A DNA stretch of 62,203 nt from an uncultured Prevotellaceae bacterium. GTDB lineage: Bacteria; Bacteroidota; Bacteroidia; Bacteroidales; Bacteroidaceae. The notes under the pieces were generated by a model. The model saw only the letters and a program-made list of their open reading frames with translations, had not been told where the DNA came from and did no database searches. This document shows, in pieces, positions 1 to 8,056 of this stretch. A program made the position numbers and the translations under genes. Each line of letters opens with the position of its first letter. The stretch's first letter is position 1. Where the stretch lies: the NCBI GenBank assembly GCA_902775075.1, contig CACYKX010000002.1:1-62203 (forward strand). Reading direction: 5' to 3'.

Positions 1-366
1 CGCCTATGGCGAGAAATTGTACAAATTTGAACAAAAATTTGTTTAATTTCTGCTCGAAGAGCATCCATAAAAATCTTTAACCTTTAAACGTTAACCTTTC
101 ACCTTTAACTGACTCAAGTTTTAACCATTACCCACATTAAACATCTTATGCATCGCCTATGGCGAGAAATTGTACAAATTTGAACAAAATTTTGTTTAAT
201 TTCTGCTCGAAGAGCATCCTCAAAAAACTTTAACCGTTAACCTTTAACCGTTACTTCAATTCGTGTTCAAACATCTTTAACCGTTACAATCCGTGTTCAA
301 AAACCTTTCTGCCATTTTAACACATTTTAATGTGTCAGTTGGCGCATTTTTATTTTGTTATATGCC

Positions 367-387
367 CAAGGCACAAAAAAAGCCTTG
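367..387. other. Small hairpin in AT-rich leader
   Basis: CAAGGC (367-372) can pair with GCCTTG (382-387) around an A-rich loop. No run of T follows on the plus strand. Read on the minus strand, the loop is T-rich but the stem is not followed by T's. It could be the remnant of a terminator for a gene left of the window; the function is uncertain. Confidence 0.3.
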
Positions 388-724
388 CCATAGCAAAGCC
401 CTGATTTAACATTTTAATCTTTTAACACTGGCCGATGCCCCGTCCCCGGTGTTTTCGTTATGGTTTTCGTTGCTCGAAGTGCCGTCGCTCTGTAATCTTT
501 TCTTTTCTTTTCTTCTTGAAAGGACATCAAAATGCAGGTTTTTGTAAGGTAATGATAAAATGTATTGAAAATCATAAAATCAATAATGTATTACTTTTAA
601 AATATGTATTTGAAAAAATGTTTGGGCGAAAAAAAACATTTTTACGCAATAGTTAATAATACTTAAATATCAACGAATTATATTGAAATGAGAACATTAT
701 TATTAATAATGGACTGAAATTAAT

Positions 725-755
725 TTTGTCGTATTAAAAGAAAATCTTAATTTTG
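725..755 (+). promoter_or_regulatory. Bacteroidetes sigma-AB type promoter
   Basis: TTTG at 725-728 is followed, after 19 bases, by TAATTTTG at 748-755. This matches the established Bacteroides consensus of a -33 TTTG and a -7 TAnnTTTG box spaced by 19-21 bases. The first downstream gene on the same strand is ugd at 1350, so the transcript would have a leader of nearly 600 bases made largely of the tandem repeat units. A promoter of this strength in front of a polysaccharide locus is expected. Confidence 0.6.
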
Positions 756-1349
756 CACTCCAAAAGAATAAGACTCCTCAAGCGCCTTCGTATGCCGCCT
801 TTTGTAATTGACAAAATGGCATAAAGAATGTGTGACTGAGGGTGCTTTAGCTTTGTAACAAACTTCGTTAACTTTAACTCTAACTATAACGTTAACCTTT
901 CACCTTTAACTGACTCAAGTTTTAACCATTACCCCACATTAAACATCTTATGCATCGCCTATGGCGAGAAATTGTACAAATTTGAACAAAATTTTGTTTA
1001 TTGTTTAATTTCTGCTCGAAGAGCATCCATAAAAATCTTTAACCTTTAAACGTTAACCTTTCACCTTTAACTGACTCAAGTTTTAACCATTACCCCACAT
1101 TAAACATCTTATGCATCGCCTATGGCGAGAAATTATACAAATTTGAACAAAATTTTGTTTAATTTCTGCTCGAAGAGCATCCATAAAAATCTTTAACCTT
1201 TAAACGTTAACCTTTAACCTTTAAACGTTAACCTTTAACCTTTAACTTTTAACTGACTCAAGTTTTAACCATTACCCCACATTAAACATCTTATGCATCG
1301 CCTATGGCGAAATCTTTAACCTTTAAACGTTAACCTTTAACCTTTATCA

Positions 1350-2750
1350 ATGAAAATTTCCGTTGCTGGTACCGGCTATGTCGGTCTCAGTATTGCCACA
1401 TTGTTGGCACAACATAATGATGTCACTTCCGTTGACGTTGTCAAGGAACGTGTTGACTTAGTGAACAACAAGAAGTCGCCCATTCAGGACGACTATATTG
1501 AGGACTATCTTGCCAACAAGCCGTTGTCGCTTCACGCCACCCTTGACCAGGATACCGGCTACCGCGATGCCGAGTTTGTCGTCATCGCTGCCCCCACCAA
1601 CTACGACAGCCAGAAGAACTTCTTCGATACCTCCGCCGTGGAGTCCGTCATCGACGCCGTGCTGAAGGTCAACCCCAACGCCGTGATGGTCATCAAGAGT
1701 ACCATCCCCGTAGGCTACACCCGCAGCCTCTATGTCAAATACCAGCAGAAGGGCGTAAAGAAATTTAACCTTCTCTTCTCGCCCGAATTTCTGCGCGAAA
1801 GCAAAGCGCTCTACGATAACCTCTACCCGAGCCGTATCATCGTGGGAGTGCCCAAGATGATGGCCGGTAAGGAATATGAGGAGGAGAACGAGGCTATCAA
1901 AGCTCTGACCGATATCGACTGGCTCACCGAAAAAGCCCACCAGTTTGCCGACCTCCTCGTCGAAGGCGCCATCGGTCCCAGCAAAGACTCCCTCAAACTC
2001 CAGCCCTCAGCCCTCAGCCCTCAGCCCTCAGCCTTCAAAAAGAACATTCCTGTTCTTTTTATAGGCATGAAAGAGGCCGAGGCTGTCAAGCTCTTCGCCA
2101 ACACCTACTTGGCCCTGCGTGTCAGCTACTTCAACGAGCTCGATACTTATGCCGAGATGAAAGGCCTCGATACCCAGGCCATCATCGACGGCATCGGTCT
2201 CGACCCACGTATCGGCACCCACTACAACAACCCCTCTTTCGGATACGGCGGCTATTGTCTCCCCAAGGACACCAAGCAGCTCCTGGCCAACTACGAGGAT
2301 GTCCCGCAGAACATGATGTCCGCCATCGTCGAGAGCAACCGCACCCGCAAGGATTTCATTGCTGACCAAGTTCTCAAGATGGCCGGTTACTACGCCTACA
2401 CCGAAAACAACGAGTACGCGCCAGCCACTAACGCATTAACGCATTCACACAATAACGCATTACCGGTACCGACGATAGGAGTGTACCGGTTGACGATGAA
2501 GAGCAACTCCGACAACTTCCGTCAGAGTGCCATCCAGGGCGTGATGAAGCGCATCAAGGCCAAAGGCGCCCAGGTCATCATCTACGAGCCCACCCTCGAG
2601 GACGGCACTACCTTCTTCGGCAGCCTCGTCGTCAACGACCTCGCCGCCTTCAAGTCCCGCAGCAACGCCATCATCGCCAACCGCTACGACTCCTGCCTCG
2701 ACGACGTCCAGCAGAAGGTCTACACCCGCGACATCTTCCGTCGCGACTAA
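1350..2750 (+). CDS. ugd: UDP-glucose 6-dehydrogenase
   Basis: Oxidises UDP-glucose to UDP-glucuronate with NAD+ in the cytoplasm, feeding surface polysaccharide synthesis. The N-terminal Rossmann motif [14 protein letters not shown] (7-20), the STIPVGYT segment near 117-124, and the catalytic cysteine motif [19 protein letters not shown] in the second half are clear. At 466 residues it is longer than the usual ~390-440 of the family. Part of the excess is two low-complexity stretches: five 7-bp units (CAGCCCT) at 2001-2037 encoding an Ala/Ser/Pro-rich segment, and an AACGCATT-type repeat at 2427-2462 encoding Asn-Ala-Leu-Thr text just before [15 protein letters not shown]. Both keep the frame and lie between conserved blocks, so the enzyme may still fold. 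The start is the ATG directly after the last leader repeat. Confidence 0.93.
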   Translation: MKISVAGTGYVGLSIATLLAQHNDVTSVDVVKERVDLVNNKKSPIQDDYIEDYLANKPLSLHATLDQDTGYRDAEFVVIAAPTNYDSQKNFFDTSAVESVIDAVLKVNPNAVMVIKSTIPVGYTRSLYVKYQQKGVKKFNLLFSPEFLRESKALYDNLYPSRIIVGVPKMMAGKEYEEENEAIKALTDIDWLTEKAHQFADLLVEGAIGPSKDSLKLQPSALSPQPSAFKKNIPVLFIGMKEAEAVKLFANTYLALRVSYFNELDTYAEMKGLDTQAIIDGIGLDPRIGTHYNNPSFGYGGYCLPKDTKQLLANYEDVPQNMMSAIVESNRTRKDFIADQVLKMAGYYAYTENNEYAPATNALTHSHNNALPVPTIGVYRLTMKSNSDNFRQSAIQGVMKRIKAKGAQVIIYEPTLEDGTTFFGSLVVNDLAAFKSRSNAIIANRYDSCLDDVQQKVYTRDIFRRD

Positions 2751-2785
2751 TCCATAATATTTGTGACAATAGTATTCAAAACAAT

Positions 2786-3655
2786 ATGAAGAAAAATCTC
2801 TTATTCCTATTAGCAACAGCAACTCTTCTTTTCGCTGCCTGCCACAAGGACAACGGCACCGCCAAGGTGCACGTCAACGTCAACGACTTCGCCATCAGCC
2901 AGGAGGAGATATCCAAGTCATCCGAGAATGTGGTCGACTACAACGGTGTCAAGGCCATTACGCTGGCTTTCTACAAGACATCAGACGGCACCGAGCAGTA
3001 CAAGACTACCCAGATGCGTGCCGATGCCACCACATACACCACATTCGGCCATTTCGACCTCTCCCTGCCTATGGGCAGTTATACTATGGTGGTTCTCGGC
3101 TATGGTCTCAACGATGGTGAGCCTGCCGTCACCCTCACCAGCCCGACATCCGCCACCTTTGGCAACAATCCTGCACGCGAGACCTTCGCCGCCACTCAGG
3201 CTGTCAACATCACCAACGCCAACGACGACGTTGACATCAGCGCCACCCTCAGCCGTGTGATTTCCAAACTCAAAATCACCTCTACCGATGGATGCACCGA
3301 GAACGCGGTCAACGTACGCACCACCCTCTCAGCCGGTGGCAAGAGCTTCAACCCCACCACAGGCCTGGCCACAGCCAATGCCGGCTTCAGCAATGTGCTC
3401 CCGATACAGAGTGCCGTGGGAAACCCCACCAACTCAATCACCTACCTCTTCCTCGCCACCGATGAGCAGACATTGAACGTCACCATAGATGTCCTCGATG
3501 CAGGCGGCAACTCCATCTCCCACAAGGTGGTCAGTAACGTACCCTTCAAGCGCAACCGCATGACGGTGCTCACCGGCTCGGTTTACTCGGCCGATGCCAG
3601 CGGCGACTTCACCGTCGAGACCGACTGGCTTGACGATTACAACATGGACTTTTAG
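2786..3655 (+). CDS. FimB/Mfa2-like fimbrial lipoprotein
   Basis: A 289-residue exported lipoprotein: basic start and hydrophobic stretch followed by lipobox LLFAAC (Cys ~19). The rest is beta-rich with the layout of Bacteroidales FimB/Mfa2-type fimbrial anchor/assembly proteins: a VKAITLAFYKTSDG strand, an RETFAATQAVNI motif, ATLSRVISKLKI, and a late VPFKRNRMTVLTGSVYS segment. It lies 35 bases after ugd and 12 bases before a clear paralogue, so the two lipoproteins are probably one transcript. The family assignment rests on overall pattern; outer-membrane localisation is inferred from the lipobox. It could alternatively be an uncharacterised Bacteroidales lipoprotein with a similar fold. Confidence 0.6.
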   Translation: MKKNLLFLLATATLLFAACHKDNGTAKVHVNVNDFAISQEEISKSSENVVDYNGVKAITLAFYKTSDGTEQYKTTQMRADATTYTTFGHFDLSLPMGSYTMVVLGYGLNDGEPAVTLTSPTSATFGNNPARETFAATQAVNITNANDDVDISATLSRVISKLKITSTDGCTENAVNVRTTLSAGGKSFNPTTGLATANAGFSNVLPIQSAVGNPTNSITYLFLATDEQTLNVTIDVLDAGGNSISHKVVSNVPFKRNRMTVLTGSVYSADASGDFTVETDWLDDYNMDF

Positions 3656-3667
3656 CCGCCAGTTGCC

Positions 3668-4525
3668 TTGAAAAGACTGCTGCCGTTGCTTGCCGCCCTG
3701 CTTCTGGTTTCAGGATGCAAAAAGGACAACATTGTGATACTGACGCCCGTCTATGTCTCGCTGGGCGATTTCGAGGTGATAAACGGCGACCAGTCCACGG
3801 CCAAGGACGAGCCGCTGGCAACATACAGCGGCGTGAAGGCTGTCACACTGGCCTTCTACAACAGTGCCGGAGTCCTCGCCTACAGCTCCACCCAGTTGCG
3901 TGCCGACAGCACGACCTTTGCCACCTTCGGTGAATTCGACCTCGCGCTGGCGATGGGCAGTTACATTATGGAAGTCTTTGCCTATGGCAGCGACTATCCA
4001 CTCACTCTCAATGGTATGACCGAAGCTGCGTACACGGTTGACAAGGTGCGTGAGACTTTCGTGGCCACGCAGGCGGTCAACATCGCAAGCACCAGTCCGG
4101 TGAACATCAACGCCACACTCAACCGCGTCAACAGCAGGCTTCGGGTTGAATCCACCGACCTGCAGCCGGTTTCGATAGATTCGATACGCATCACCTTTTC
4201 TGCCGGTGGCAGGAACTTCAACCCGCTCACCGGTTTCGCCACGGTCAACAACGGCCTCGTCAACAGCGTCAAGGCTGCTGCAGGCGACAATATCCATACT
4301 ATTGCGAACAGCTACATCTTTGTCAACGCCAGCGAGCAACTGATGGACATCACCATCGACGCCATCGACACTTCCTCGACCGTCGTGTTTCATAAGGTGC
4401 TGATCAACGTCCCGTTGAGGCCCAATGTCACCACCACGCTCCGTGGCACGATGTACACCGCCTCGTCATCGGGCCTATTCTTGGTTCACACCGACTACGA
4501 CAGTGCTATCGTCATCAACTTCTGA
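3668..4525 (+). CDS. Paralogous FimB/Mfa2-like lipoprotein (TTG start)
   Basis: 285 residues, clearly a duplicate of the preceding lipoprotein: both share a conserved SGVKAVTLAFYNSAG strand, RETFVATQAVNI, and TLNRVNSRLRVES. The lipobox is LLVSGC (Cys ~17). No ATG lies before the signal peptide; the only start that includes the whole signal is TTG at 3668, 12 bases after the previous stop, which suggests translational coupling. Like its neighbour it is predicted to be anchored by lipid in the outer membrane. The family is the same as for the upstream gene, with the same reservation. Confidence 0.6.
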   Translation: MKRLLPLLAALLLVSGCKKDNIVILTPVYVSLGDFEVINGDQSTAKDEPLATYSGVKAVTLAFYNSAGVLAYSSTQLRADSTTFATFGEFDLALAMGSYIMEVFAYGSDYPLTLNGMTEAAYTVDKVRETFVATQAVNIASTSPVNINATLNRVNSRLRVESTDLQPVSIDSIRITFSAGGRNFNPLTGFATVNNGLVNSVKAAAGDNIHTIANSYIFVNASEQLMDITIDAIDTSSTVVFHKVLINVPLRPNVTTTLRGTMYTASSSGLFLVHTDYDSAIVINF

Positions 4526-4591
4526 TTTTGTAGAGCAATAAAGACAGCCACTAGGTCCTTAACTCTGCCCATTAACCCCATTACTCACATT

Positions 4592-5719
4592 ATGACTGTA
4601 AAAGAGATATTTGAGTTAAGAAAGCAGGGCCGCATAGAGGAGGCCTATGACGCCATACGCCCGATGTACGCTGCCCACCGTGGCCGCTACACCACCCTCT
4701 GTATGTTCTGGACCGCTGCCGACGTCTTCAAGCTTCGTCTTGACCAAGGTCGCACCGATGAGGCCGCGAAGATCCTCGAAGCTCTCAAACGCATACTCCC
4801 CAACGTCGAAGCTGTCAACAAAGAACTTGACACCCAGGCCGCAGCAAAGGCCACCAGCACCCCTGCCGCGACCAGCGACAAACTCCCCTGGGAGCACGAC
4901 AAACCCCAACAGGAAGGTTCCTCCGCCTCCGCCTTCATCGCCTCCGCCACCCGCCGCCTATCAAAGGTCACACAGAAATCTCAGAAAACACCGAAAGATG
5001 CTTCGCCGCAAGGCGACAATATCTGTGATAACCGTGATATCTGTGAGACAGAAATAAAAGTGTTATCTGATGCAAATCAGTCAAATCCGAGCAATCCGTG
5101 TTCAACAGCAGATTCAAGTGATTCGTGTTCACCAATACCAATTAATGAAAAATTAACGTCCAATTCACGGCAATTAATGTTGAAAGATAAAGCCCCGAAG
5201 GGTAATAATCTACGAGATTCACAAGATTTCGTGAGTGCCAGCGAACAGGCGACTAATAATAACTCAGAGGAGTTCGCGGCCTATGGCACGTGTTTGTCCA
5301 AACAGATTAACGAAGAATTAACGGCCAATTCGCGGCAATTAATGTTGAAAGAGAAAGCCCCGAAGGGTAATAATCTACGAGATTTACAAGATTTCGTGAG
5401 TGACAGCGAACAGGCGACAAAAGAATCCCTGCAGGGCAAGGAGGATAAAACAATCAACTCCCAGCTCCTCCACGACTACCCAGGCCACCTCACCGTCAGC
5501 CTCGAGGACGGCATCATCCGCCCCATCCCCGGCATCAACGCCCCCCAGCGCATCGTCCTCGCCTGCATCACCGCCCACCCCGGCTACTCCGTCCCGCAAA
5601 TCTCCGCCTCCACCGGCATCCCCGCCAAAAGCATCGAGCGCCACGTCGCCGCCCTTATAGATAAAAACCTCATCGGACACCGCGGCAGCAAGAAGACCGG
5701 TGGCTACCACGCCCTCTGA
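4592..5719 (+). CDS. TPR-like / winged-helix protein with repeat-built linker
   Basis: 375 residues in three parts. Residues ~1-90 form a helical TPR-like unit (ELRKQGRIEEAYDAIRPMY, then DQGRTDEAAKILEALKRILP). Residues ~310-375 form a winged-helix DNA-binding domain: RIVLACITAHPGYSVPQISA, a recognition-helix region with KSIERHVAAL, and a GHRGSKKTGGYHAL wing. The ~200 residues between are low complexity and contain a duplicated block (INEKLTSNSRQLMLK and INEELTANSRQLMLK) plus text encoded by spacer-type words (ATCTGTGATA, AATCCGTGTTC). The likely role is a DNA-binding regulator, but no target is visible. The linker is odd enough that the original gene was probably much shorter. Confidence 0.6.
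   Translation: MTVKEIFELRKQGRIEEAYDAIRPMYAAHRGRYTTLCMFWTAADVFKLRLDQGRTDEAAKILEALKRILPNVEAVNKELDTQAAAKATSTPAATSDKLPWEHDKPQQEGSSASAFIASATRRLSKVTQKSQKTPKDASPQGDNICDNRDICETEIKVLSDANQSNPSNPCSTADSSDSCSPIPINEKLTSNSRQLMLKDKAPKGNNLRDSQDFVSASEQATNNNSEEFAAYGTCLSKQINEELTANSRQLMLKEKAPKGNNLRDLQDFVSDSEQATKESLQGKEDKTINSQLLHDYPGHLTVSLEDGIIRPIPGINAPQRIVLACITAHPGYSVPQISASTGIPAKSIERHVAALIDKNLIGHRGSKKTGGYHAL
5141..5418 (+). repeat. 113-bp direct duplication inside a coding region
   Basis: Two near-identical 113-base blocks at 5141-5253 and 5306-5418 start with ATTAA-GAA-AATTAACG and end with GCGAACAGGCGAC. They encode two copies of a Ser-Arg-Gln-Leu-Met-Leu-Lys segment in the linker of the winged-helix protein. 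The differences between copies are few. Offset 165 bases, a multiple of three, so the frame is kept. Confidence 0.85.
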
Positions 5720-5933
5720 ACGCTTATAAGACTCAAAACCAGTTACTATAAACGTACAACTGACTATAAACTCTAAACACTCAACTCTAAACTTTAAAAT
5801 GCAACATCACTGATAAACATCGGAATTATCGTCTGCGGCGTTCTTGAACTCTTAAACTCTTAAACTCTTAAACTCTTGAACTCTTAAACCACCTAAGCAT
5901 ATAACCCCCAAAAACGACCAACATCATCCATCC
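5720..5933. repeat. Spacer of 7-8 bp word repeats
   Basis: Contains ACTATAAACTCTAAACACTC text followed by about five CTTAAACT units (5850-5890). A TAAGCATATAACCCCC string near 5895 recurs near 8010, also shortly upstream of a gene. A short stretch around 5812-5840 resembles the 5' end of a Rossmann-dehydrogenase reading frame (Ile-Asn-Ile-Gly-Ile-Ile) but is too short to call. No gene seen. Confidence 0.7.
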
Positions 5934-6941
5934 ATGGAAAAACTGCCAAAGAGCAATATTGAAAACTATTCGCACAGCAACGGCTTGTCACAGCAGGGAT
6001 TGCGGGTGATAAAGCATCGCGACTATATTTGGGTAAAGGACGTTACCCTTACCGGTGACGCACCCAAAGGCTTCGTCAGGCTGTACGAATTTGAGCGCGA
6101 TGGCAGCGTTAGGCGCAACAATCCCGCCACATGGCCTCTCTACATAGCCAAAACGGGTCACAAATGGTACCCCATAGAGTCTGTCACCGAACACCTGCTC
6201 AACAGGTTGGGCGTTGTGTTCGGCATCGTGATGGCCCAATCGGGACTGGCGGTCATCAACGACCAGCTCCGCTTCCTGAGCCGCTATTTCCTCCATCCTG
6301 AAAAAGAAACCCTTGTGCATGGAGCCGAAATATTCGCAGGCTATCTCGAAGACCTGGCATTTGTCGAGAGTGTGGAAAGCGCCAATCTTTCGAGGTCGTT
6401 CTTCACGCTCCAGTTTGTCGAGAAGGCAGTGGAGAAGGCTTTCCCGGTCGAGAAAGACCAAATAATGCACGATTTGGTGAAACTGCTGCTGTTCGACGCC
6501 ATGGTGGGCAACAACGACCGCCACTTCTTCAACTGGGCAGTGGTGCAGCCGTTCGAGAAAGGCAAACCGGCATATTTCTCGCCCGCTTACGACACAGCGA
6601 GAGGACTGTTCTGGAATGTGGCCGACGACCGCCTGCAGATGCGTGTCAAAAACAAAGATGTGGCACGGTATGTGCAAAAGTATTGCGACAGCTCGCGACC
6701 CAAGCTGGGATGGGAAAACATTGACGATATCAATCATTTCAGCTTGGTGAAGCAAATCTTCGACAGCCAATTCCACATCACCCAAAACGAGGTGCACCTT
6801 CTGTTCAGGGAAGAGGTGCTGACCGAGATGAAAGAGACAATAAACAAGGAGTTTTGCCGTTTGCTTTCGGAAGTGAGAAAAACGATGATCAACGAATGCT
6901 TGAATTACAGGTATAATACAATAAAGGAGATAATAAAATGA
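5934..6941 (+). CDS. HipA-like kinase, catalytic part (HipT-like)
   Basis: 335 residues with the core of the HipA C-terminal Ser/Thr kinase fold: an ATP-lysine region PLYIAKTGHKWYPIESVTEH (~63-82), the catalytic loop MVGNNDRHFFNW (~188-199) and the metal-binding SPAYDTARGLFWN (~215-227). It lacks the N-terminal subdomain of full HipA, which is encoded separately by the next gene; the stop overlaps that start as ATGA. HipA kinases phosphorylate tRNA synthetases or other targets and cause growth arrest. No HipB-type helix-turn-helix antitoxin gene lies next to it. In the described HipBST system the small gene precedes the kinase; here the order is reversed. The start is the ATG after the CTTAAACT-type spacer. 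Confidence 0.7.
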   Translation: MEKLPKSNIENYSHSNGLSQQGLRVIKHRDYIWVKDVTLTGDAPKGFVRLYEFERDGSVRRNNPATWPLYIAKTGHKWYPIESVTEHLLNRLGVVFGIVMAQSGLAVINDQLRFLSRYFLHPEKETLVHGAEIFAGYLEDLAFVESVESANLSRSFFTLQFVEKAVEKAFPVEKDQIMHDLVKLLLFDAMVGNNDRHFFNWAVVQPFEKGKPAYFSPAYDTARGLFWNVADDRLQMRVKNKDVARYVQKYCDSSRPKLGWENIDDINHFSLVKQIFDSQFHITQNEVHLLFREEVLTEMKETINKEFCRLLSEVRKTMINECLNYRYNTIKEIIK

Positions 6942-7315
6942 ATATAATCGAAAAAATAAAGGTCTTTTGGCACGACAGCGACGAAACCAACCTGCAGGCT
7001 GTAAAAGGCAGCAAGGGACGTTTCGACCTGCTGCTGGGTTCCCTGCTGGTTGGAGTGCTGCTGTATGACGACGGGATGTGGAGCTTCTCCTATTCCGATG
7101 AATATAAGGCACAAAACAAATATGAGCCGTTGGTCAACTTCCCCAACCTCAACCAGGTTTACAAGTCCGACCAGTTGTGGCCGTTTTTCGCATCGCGGTT
7201 GCCTGGCGTTTCGGAGTTGAACGAAGAAGAGCGGAAAAATCCCGATGTGCTCGCCTTGTTGAAGAAATACGGCCGGCACGTCATCACCAACCCCTACAAA
7301 TTGGTGGCATTATAG
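6938..7315 (+). CDS. HipA N-terminal-subdomain protein (HipS-like)
   Basis: 125 residues matching the HipA N-terminal subdomain: GRFDLLLGSLLVGVLLYDDG followed by a FPNLNQVYKSDQLWPFFASRLPG region, the characteristic end of this domain. In HipBST systems the free N-terminal subdomain protein (HipS) binds and neutralises the kinase HipT, so this may be the antitoxin of the upstream kinase. Translation is likely coupled through the 4-base ATGA overlap. The assignment as antitoxin is inference; the domain match is visible. Confidence 0.65.
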   Translation: MNIIEKIKVFWHDSDETNLQAVKGSKGRFDLLLGSLLVGVLLYDDGMWSFSYSDEYKAQNKYEPLVNFPNLNQVYKSDQLWPFFASRLPGVSELNEEERKNPDVLALLKKYGRHVITNPYKLVAL

Positions 7316-7322
7316 CCCCTGA

Positions 7323-7398
7323 GGGAACCGACGAACGAGCGAGAGAAGAGCTGAGCTTGCTCAAGCTTTCCCGAGCGAGGAGGAGGAAGACGAAAGGG
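7323..7398. repeat. GAGCGAG-type interspersed repeat, copy 1
   Basis: A ~75-base element: GGGAACCGACGAACGAGCGA, then an AGCTTGCTCAAGCT palindrome, then CCGAGCGAGGAGGAGGAAGA. Related copies lie at 9260-9334 and 21829-21893. All three begin just after, or within about 80 bases of, a stop codon, which would suit a transcript-end or REP-like role. Confidence 0.75.
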
Positions 7399-7460
7399 TG
7401 AGTTTAATAGTTTAATAGCTTAGTAGTTTAGTAGGTTAATAGGTTAGTAGGTTAATAGAG

Positions 7461-7523
7461 ATGATTGGAATTACATACTCCTTTGAGAAACTGAATGTAT
7501 GGCAGGAGGCCAAGAAGAACTAA
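7461..7523 (+). pseudogene. 5' fragment of a four-helix-bundle (S23-type) gene
   Basis: ATG at 7461 reads MIGITYSFEKLNVWQEAKKN then stop. YSFEKLNVWQEA is the characteristic opening of S23-type four-helix-bundle proteins, of which two intact copies lie at 9717 and 12207. Only about 20 of roughly 120 codons remain. It is preceded by GTAGGTTAATAG-type word repeats and followed by AACGATAACCTTAACC-type text, which has replaced the rest of the gene. Confidence 0.6.
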
Positions 7524-7552
7524 AAACCTTAACGATAACCTTAACCTTAACT

Positions 7553-7860
7553 ATGGCTGGAGCAAGAAATTTTAGAGAATATTCGGTATGGAAAGAAGCG
7601 GTGAGTTTTGCCACTTGTGTATATGAGGTAACAGGCATTTCGCACACTTTCTCGACTTCGCATTAGGCTCGGCATTTGAAGTTGAAACTCAGCTGACAAT
7701 AGCTAAGAATGTCGGATATATCCCGTCCGGGAACGATAACGATAACCTTAACGAAAAGGACAAGGTTGTTGTCACATACGAAGAATTGATGAGTAAACTT
7801 CAAAGGATAGAACGCCAACTTAACGGCCTTATTAATTCGATTCGCAAAAGTCAAGGTTAA
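7553..7860 (+). pseudogene. Decayed four-helix-bundle (S23-type) gene
   Basis: The frame from ATG 7553 reads MAGARNFREYSVWKEAVSFA and stops at 7664-7666 after a frame change. Downstream, another frame gives FLDFALGSAFEVETQL, then YEELMSKLQRIERQLNGLIN and a stop at 7858-7860: the C-terminal half of the same family. About 40 central codons, including the usual conserved SNIAEG region, are missing. A run of AACGATAACGATAACCTTAA sits inside the remaining part. Immediately after (7879-7913) there is a second copy of the 3' end (AACGG..., CGAAAAGTTAAGG-like), so a further relative has been lost here. The family is related to Avd proteins of diversity-generating retroelements, but no reverse transcriptase is present. 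Confidence 0.65.
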
Positions 7861-8056
7861 TGTCAAGGTCAAGGTTGAATTTAACGGACTGATAACCACG
7901 ATTCGGAAAAGTTAAGGTTATCGTTAAGGTTAAGGTTTAAAAATAAATAAACAATTAAACTGAATACAAATGATTAACGTCGGCCTCATCGCCTGCCCCC
8001 GGTAAGCCGTAAGCATATAACCCCCTAAGCAGATTACCTAACCCCAAAAAGCCGGA
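7861..8056. repeat. Word-repeat spacer with gene-end and gene-start scraps
   Basis: GTCAAGGTCAAGGTT and GTTAAGGTTAAGGTT words surround a duplicated 3' end of the four-helix-bundle gene. At 7971 a minimal frame MINVGLIACPR-stop resembles the first residues of the dehydrogenase at 19517 (MINVGIIGCG). A TAAGCATATAACCCCC string near 8010 matches one near 5895. No complete gene. Confidence 0.55.

Larger units (their letters stand above)
1..1349. repeat. Tandem ~153-180 bp repeats plus low-complexity leader of ugd
   Basis: At least five copies of one unit begin with CGCCTATGGCGAGAAATT near 1, 154, 956, 1117 and 1299. The unit continues with a stretch resembling ATTTGAACAAAATTTTGTTT, a CGAAGAGCATCC motif, then short words of the type TTAACCTTTAAC and ACTGACTCAAGTTTTAACC. 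The last copy is truncated and runs to within about 20 bases of the ugd start. Copies 2 and 3 are separated by about 600 bases of AT-rich DNA (330-890) that holds a promoter and a small hairpin but no convincing gene. The spacing differs slightly between copies because the internal short words vary in number. What the unit does is unknown. Confidence 0.85.

Noticed and set aside
435..656. 73-codon open frame (MPRPRCFRYGFRCSKCRRSV)
   Set aside because: Unusual composition, no family match, and lies between the tandem units in an AT-rich leader; most likely chance.
5850..5895. CTTAAACT tandem units as a CRISPR-like array
   Set aside because: Units are 8 bases without spacers of constant length; not a CRISPR.
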